Under the pieces are notes generated by a model. That model made no database searches, had not been told where the DNA came from, and was given only the letters and a program-made list of their open reading frames with translations. The translations under genes were made by a program, and so were the position numbers. From Lachnospiraceae bacterium (GTDB lineage: Bacteria > Bacillota > Clostridia > Lachnospirales > Lachnospiraceae), in contig SVFK01000009.1 in assembly GCA_015056915.1 (NCBI GenBank), positions 48,932-112,931 of the forward strand: 64,000 bases of DNA. The letters are read 5' to 3'. How positions within the stretch are numbered: the stretch's first letter is position 1; each line of letters begins with the position of its first letter. Positions 61,548 through 64,000 of this stretch are shown one piece after another.

Positions 61548-63680
61548 ATGAGTATTATTTGGGGAAGTTTGGCAGTATTATTGCTATATCTTGAGGTGGT
61601 GTATCACCTCAGCGGCTTTGGATTTAGCAGCTTTCAGCCCCTTTTGGCGATAGCTTTAATTGTAGCGTGGTCGGCAGCTATAACGATAATAGTCGGCGTA
61701 GTAAGAGGCAGGTGGAAGAAAATCATCTATTACGGTTTTATATGGATTGCCGTGATATGGGATTGTGTTCAGCTTGTCTACTTGCGTATTTTCAAGCAAC
61801 CTCTCTTGTGGGAAGCAGTTTTCAGAGGGGGAGGAGATGCACTGACTAATTACTGGCGGGAGGCTCTGGAGGGTGTCCTGGGAGCAGTGCCTTTCTTATT
61901 ATTATTTATGCTGCCGGCTATTGTGTTGGGCATTCTTATGCACAAGTTTCATTGGAATTTTCCGCAATTTTCTGCGTTACAGCTATTGCGCACTGCAGTT
62001 ATTTTGGTAATCGGTGTAGTGGCAGGTATTGTTACTATGGAGGTGGGCAGAGCCGTAAAGGCAGATTATTACGAGAGCTATGAGGAATTCTATGATCCTT
62101 CAAGTGTGGCGGAAACAATGGGCATTCTCCCCATGCTTCAAAGGGATACTGTGCTGAGTGTCTCGGGATTGTTTGTGGAGGCATGGGAAGCAGATGAACC
62201 TGAGGTGGAATGGCTGGGGGTACAAAGTACCAATGGTACCGCTACAGGTGAAAGCTCGGTTTCTGGCGGTGAAAATGCCGGGAATGCTGAAAATACGTTG
62301 GATGATTTAGAGGAAGAAGACGTTATGGATGTTGCAGACGATGAGGAATCGCTACCAAGCATTCACCCTCAGCAGTTTGCCATTGATTACGAACAATTAC
62401 ATACCTTGGCGGATAATGATAAGCAGCTGTGGCTGGCTGATTATATTCAGGGAACAACACCCACTTCCACAAATGAGTATACGGGAATGTTTGAGGGATA
62501 TAATCTGATTTTCTTAACAGCAGAGGGATTTTCGTCCTATGCCATCAGGGAGGATTTGACTCCCACCTTATACAGACTGGTCAACAGCGGATTTGTTTTT
62601 GAAAATTACTATGTTCCTATCTGGCAGACCAGCACCAGTGATGGTGAGTATATCAACTGTACGGGTCTGATTCCTGACGGACAATTCAGCATGCGCAAAA
62701 GCAGTGAGAATGATATGGCTTACACCCTGCCGCAATTTTTTGCATCGGAGGATGTGTATTCGTATGCCTATCATAACAATACCCTGTCCTATTATGACCG
62801 ATATCTGACCCATACGAATCTGGGCTATGATTTTAAAGGCAGCAAGCTGGGAAACCTGTCGGAGGCAGAGTGGGGAGAGCAACTTTTTGCCATGGAGAAC
62901 CCTGACAGATGGCCGGCATCTGATTTGGAAATGATACAGGGGACGCTTCCTGAATATGTGAATGAGGAGCGATTTCATGTGTACTATATGACGGTGTCAG
63001 GACATATGAATTACAATTTCACGGGAAATGCCATGTCTTCCAAGAATCGTGAGGCTGTGGCCAATTTGGATATGTCAGAGAATGCAAGAGCCTATATTGC
63101 TTGTAATATTGAGCTTGATAAGGCATTAGAATATCTGCTTACTGAATTGGAGGCGGCAGGACAACTGGACAAAACGGTTATTTGTCTGAGTGCAGACCAT
63201 TATCCCTATGGAATGACTACGGAGCAGTATGAGGAATTGGCGGGCAAGTCCCTTGCCGAAGGGAAGGATTTGTTCAGGAACAGTCTGATTTTATGGAATG
63301 CGCAGATGGAGGAGCCAATCTATGTGGATAAGGCCTGTGGGTCTATGGACTTGCTACCTACGCTTTTAAATCTGTTTGGCTTTACATATGATTCCAGAAT
63401 GTATGCGGGAAGGGATATTTTTGCGCAGGAGGAAGGTTTGGTGATTTTCAATGACCGAAGCTTTGTGACGGATTCGGTTATCTATGACAAAAAGTCCAAG
63501 AAGACCATCTGGCTCAAGGATGCTGCGGGAAATGACATCGTCCCGGAGGAACAGAAGGAATCCTATTTGTCCGAGATGCAGGACGAGGTGAAGAGACGTT
63601 ATCAGTTCAGTGCCTTCATTCTGCAGGAGAATTATTATCAGGATGTAAAACAGGCTATTGTGCAGGAGCCAGCATCATGA
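61548..63680 (+). CDS. LTA synthase-like sulfatase-fold membrane protein
   Basis: About 710 residues: five membrane segments (1-~170), an acidic linker (~230-280, with DDLEEEDVMDVADDEES) and an extracellular sulfatase-fold domain from ~310. The metal and nucleophile region NLIFLTAEGFSSYAIR, WQTSTSDGEYINCTG (Thr nucleophile) and LSADHYPYG match LtaS, which polymerises glycerol phosphate from phosphatidylglycerol. Lipoteichoic acid-like or other phosphoglycerol transfer is likely. Start ATG at 61548 after GGGTGAG. The acidic linker is not usual in LtaS. Confidence 0.88.
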   Translation: MSIIWGSLAVLLLYLEVVYHLSGFGFSSFQPLLAIALIVAWSAAITIIVGVVRGRWKKIIYYGFIWIAVIWDCVQLVYLRIFKQPLLWEAVFRGGGDALTNYWREALEGVLGAVPFLLLFMLPAIVLGILMHKFHWNFPQFSALQLLRTAVILVIGVVAGIVTMEVGRAVKADYYESYEEFYDPSSVAETMGILPMLQRDTVLSVSGLFVEAWEADEPEVEWLGVQSTNGTATGESSVSGGENAGNAENTLDDLEEEDVMDVADDEESLPSIHPQQFAIDYEQLHTLADNDKQLWLADYIQGTTPTSTNEYTGMFEGYNLIFLTAEGFSSYAIREDLTPTLYRLVNSGFVFENYYVPIWQTSTSDGEYINCTGLIPDGQFSMRKSSENDMAYTLPQFFASEDVYSYAYHNNTLSYYDRYLTHTNLGYDFKGSKLGNLSEAEWGEQLFAMENPDRWPASDLEMIQGTLPEYVNEERFHVYYMTVSGHMNYNFTGNAMSSKNREAVANLDMSENARAYIACNIELDKALEYLLTELEAAGQLDKTVICLSADHYPYGMTTEQYEELAGKSLAEGKDLFRNSLILWNAQMEEPIYVDKACGSMDLLPTLLNLFGFTYDSRMYAGRDIFAQEEGLVIFNDRSFVTDSVIYDKKSKKTIWLKDAAGNDIVPEEQKESYLSEMQDEVKRRYQFSAFILQENYYQDVKQAIVQEPAS

Positions 63681-63694
63681 TATTTATGTTAAGG

Positions 63695-63744
63695 TAAAAA
63701 AGCACCTGTCAAATTCGTTTGATGAATTGGGCAGATGCTTTTTG
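63695..63744. terminator. Bidirectional terminator
   Basis: AAAAAGCA pairs with TGCTTTTT, with CTG/CAG and CAAATTC/GAATTGG inside. It separates the LTA synthase-like gene from the TipAS fragment. Confidence 0.75.
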
Positions 63745-63809
63745 AAATTTGAATTTGTGGCGAGATAAACTGAAAGTTATCGTTGTATTCCTAACAATAT
63801 AACTTTAAT

Positions 63810-64000
63810 TTATTCTGCTTTATCGCAATAAATTTCTATCGCATTTGCTACAAAGACCGCAGTACCTTCCCCACCATAAGCATCAATATTCGTTGTAAAA
63901 TCACCGCCGCCTGAATACATTTTTCCCAGTCCACGCAGAATCTTATTGGTACAAGTATAAAGATTTTCTGTAATATAGTCTTGTATTCTCTTTACAAGAT
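63810..64000 (-). CDS. C-terminal part of a MerR/TipAS-domain regulator (cut by window end)
   Basis: On the minus strand, a frame enters at the window end and stops at 63810. It reads YTCTNKILRGLGKMY, then DFTTNIDAYGGEGTAVFVAN and AIEIYCDKAE, which matches the C-terminal helix and ligand-binding block of the TipAS domain of MerR-type multidrug regulators. The DNA-binding domain would be beyond the window. Confidence 0.8.
   Translation of the reverse strand, partial: LVKRIQDYITENLYTCTNKILRGLGKMYSGGGDFTTNIDAYGGEGTAVFVANAIEIYCDKAE

Overview
The window is a 64 kb stretch of chromosome from a spore-forming, Gram-positive, low-to-moderate GC Clostridia, most likely of the Lachnospiraceae type. The support is internal: the spoIIA operon (spoIIAA, spoIIAB, sigF), spoVA genes, a T-box leader before valS, a TPP riboswitch before an ECF-type thiamine transporter, a second ECF vitamin transporter, strong AGGAGG ribosome binding sites, frequent TTG/GTG starts, and a LexA operator of the Firmicutes type. 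No rRNA, tRNA, phage, CRISPR array or intact transposon was seen. Both ends of the window cut genes: addA at the left and a TipAS-domain regulator gene at the right.

Layout. 0-6.9 kb: 3' part of addA, thiT with its riboswitch, a TetM-like GTPase fused to a YacP/Rae1-like RNase, a MraY-family transferase and a GreA-type factor. 6.9-12.5 kb: a HAD-CPBP fusion and three surface-glycan genes (GT2, acyltransferase, large membrane protein). 12.5-19.4 kb: the first copy of a large palindromic element, asnA, a putative LexA-controlled radical SAM/DUF4130 repair pair, an HPr-like protein and a nuclease-helicase fusion. 19.4-20.2 kb: decayed DNA with a sigma-factor relic. 20.2-24.1 kb: padR-DUF1700-DUF4097 envelope module, then a vitamin B6 kinase with an ECF S component. 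24.3-30.3 kb: T-box, valS, folC, a 49-residue protein and a zinc-ribbon TPR membrane protein. 30.3-36 kb: spoIIA operon, GH25 hydrolase, second palindrome copy, spoVAB-spoVAA-spoVAC. 36-44.8 kb: CofE-like ligase, then AraC regulator, GPH sugar symporter and GH2 glycosidase; a degenerate EAL-LamG protein; an SH3-NlpC/P60 hydrolase. 44.8-49.7 kb: an accessory patch with an LPATG surface protein, a broken prepilin gene, small membrane proteins, signal peptidase I and a CapA protein. 49.8-56.8 kb: MarR regulator, heterodimeric ABC exporter and a P-type calcium-like ATPase. 56.9-64 kb: trpS, spoVAD, a small unknown protein, ridA, a DMT transporter, spoVAE, an LTA-synthase-like protein and the TipAS fragment.

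The most unusual signal is a roughly 550 bp imperfect palindrome present as two copies (12503-12899, truncated, and 33309-33861) with a third remnant at 58036-58091. Its arms are nearly identical between copies, but the central stem has changed at seven positions, each compensated on the opposite arm, and at least four more compensated changes lie in an outer segment. This points to a selected RNA or hairpin-DNA structure or to arm-to-arm templating, not to random repeat drift. The full copy and the remnant lie just upstream of the two leading pieces of a spoVA set that is split into three places (33.9-35.7, 58.2 and 61.2 kb).
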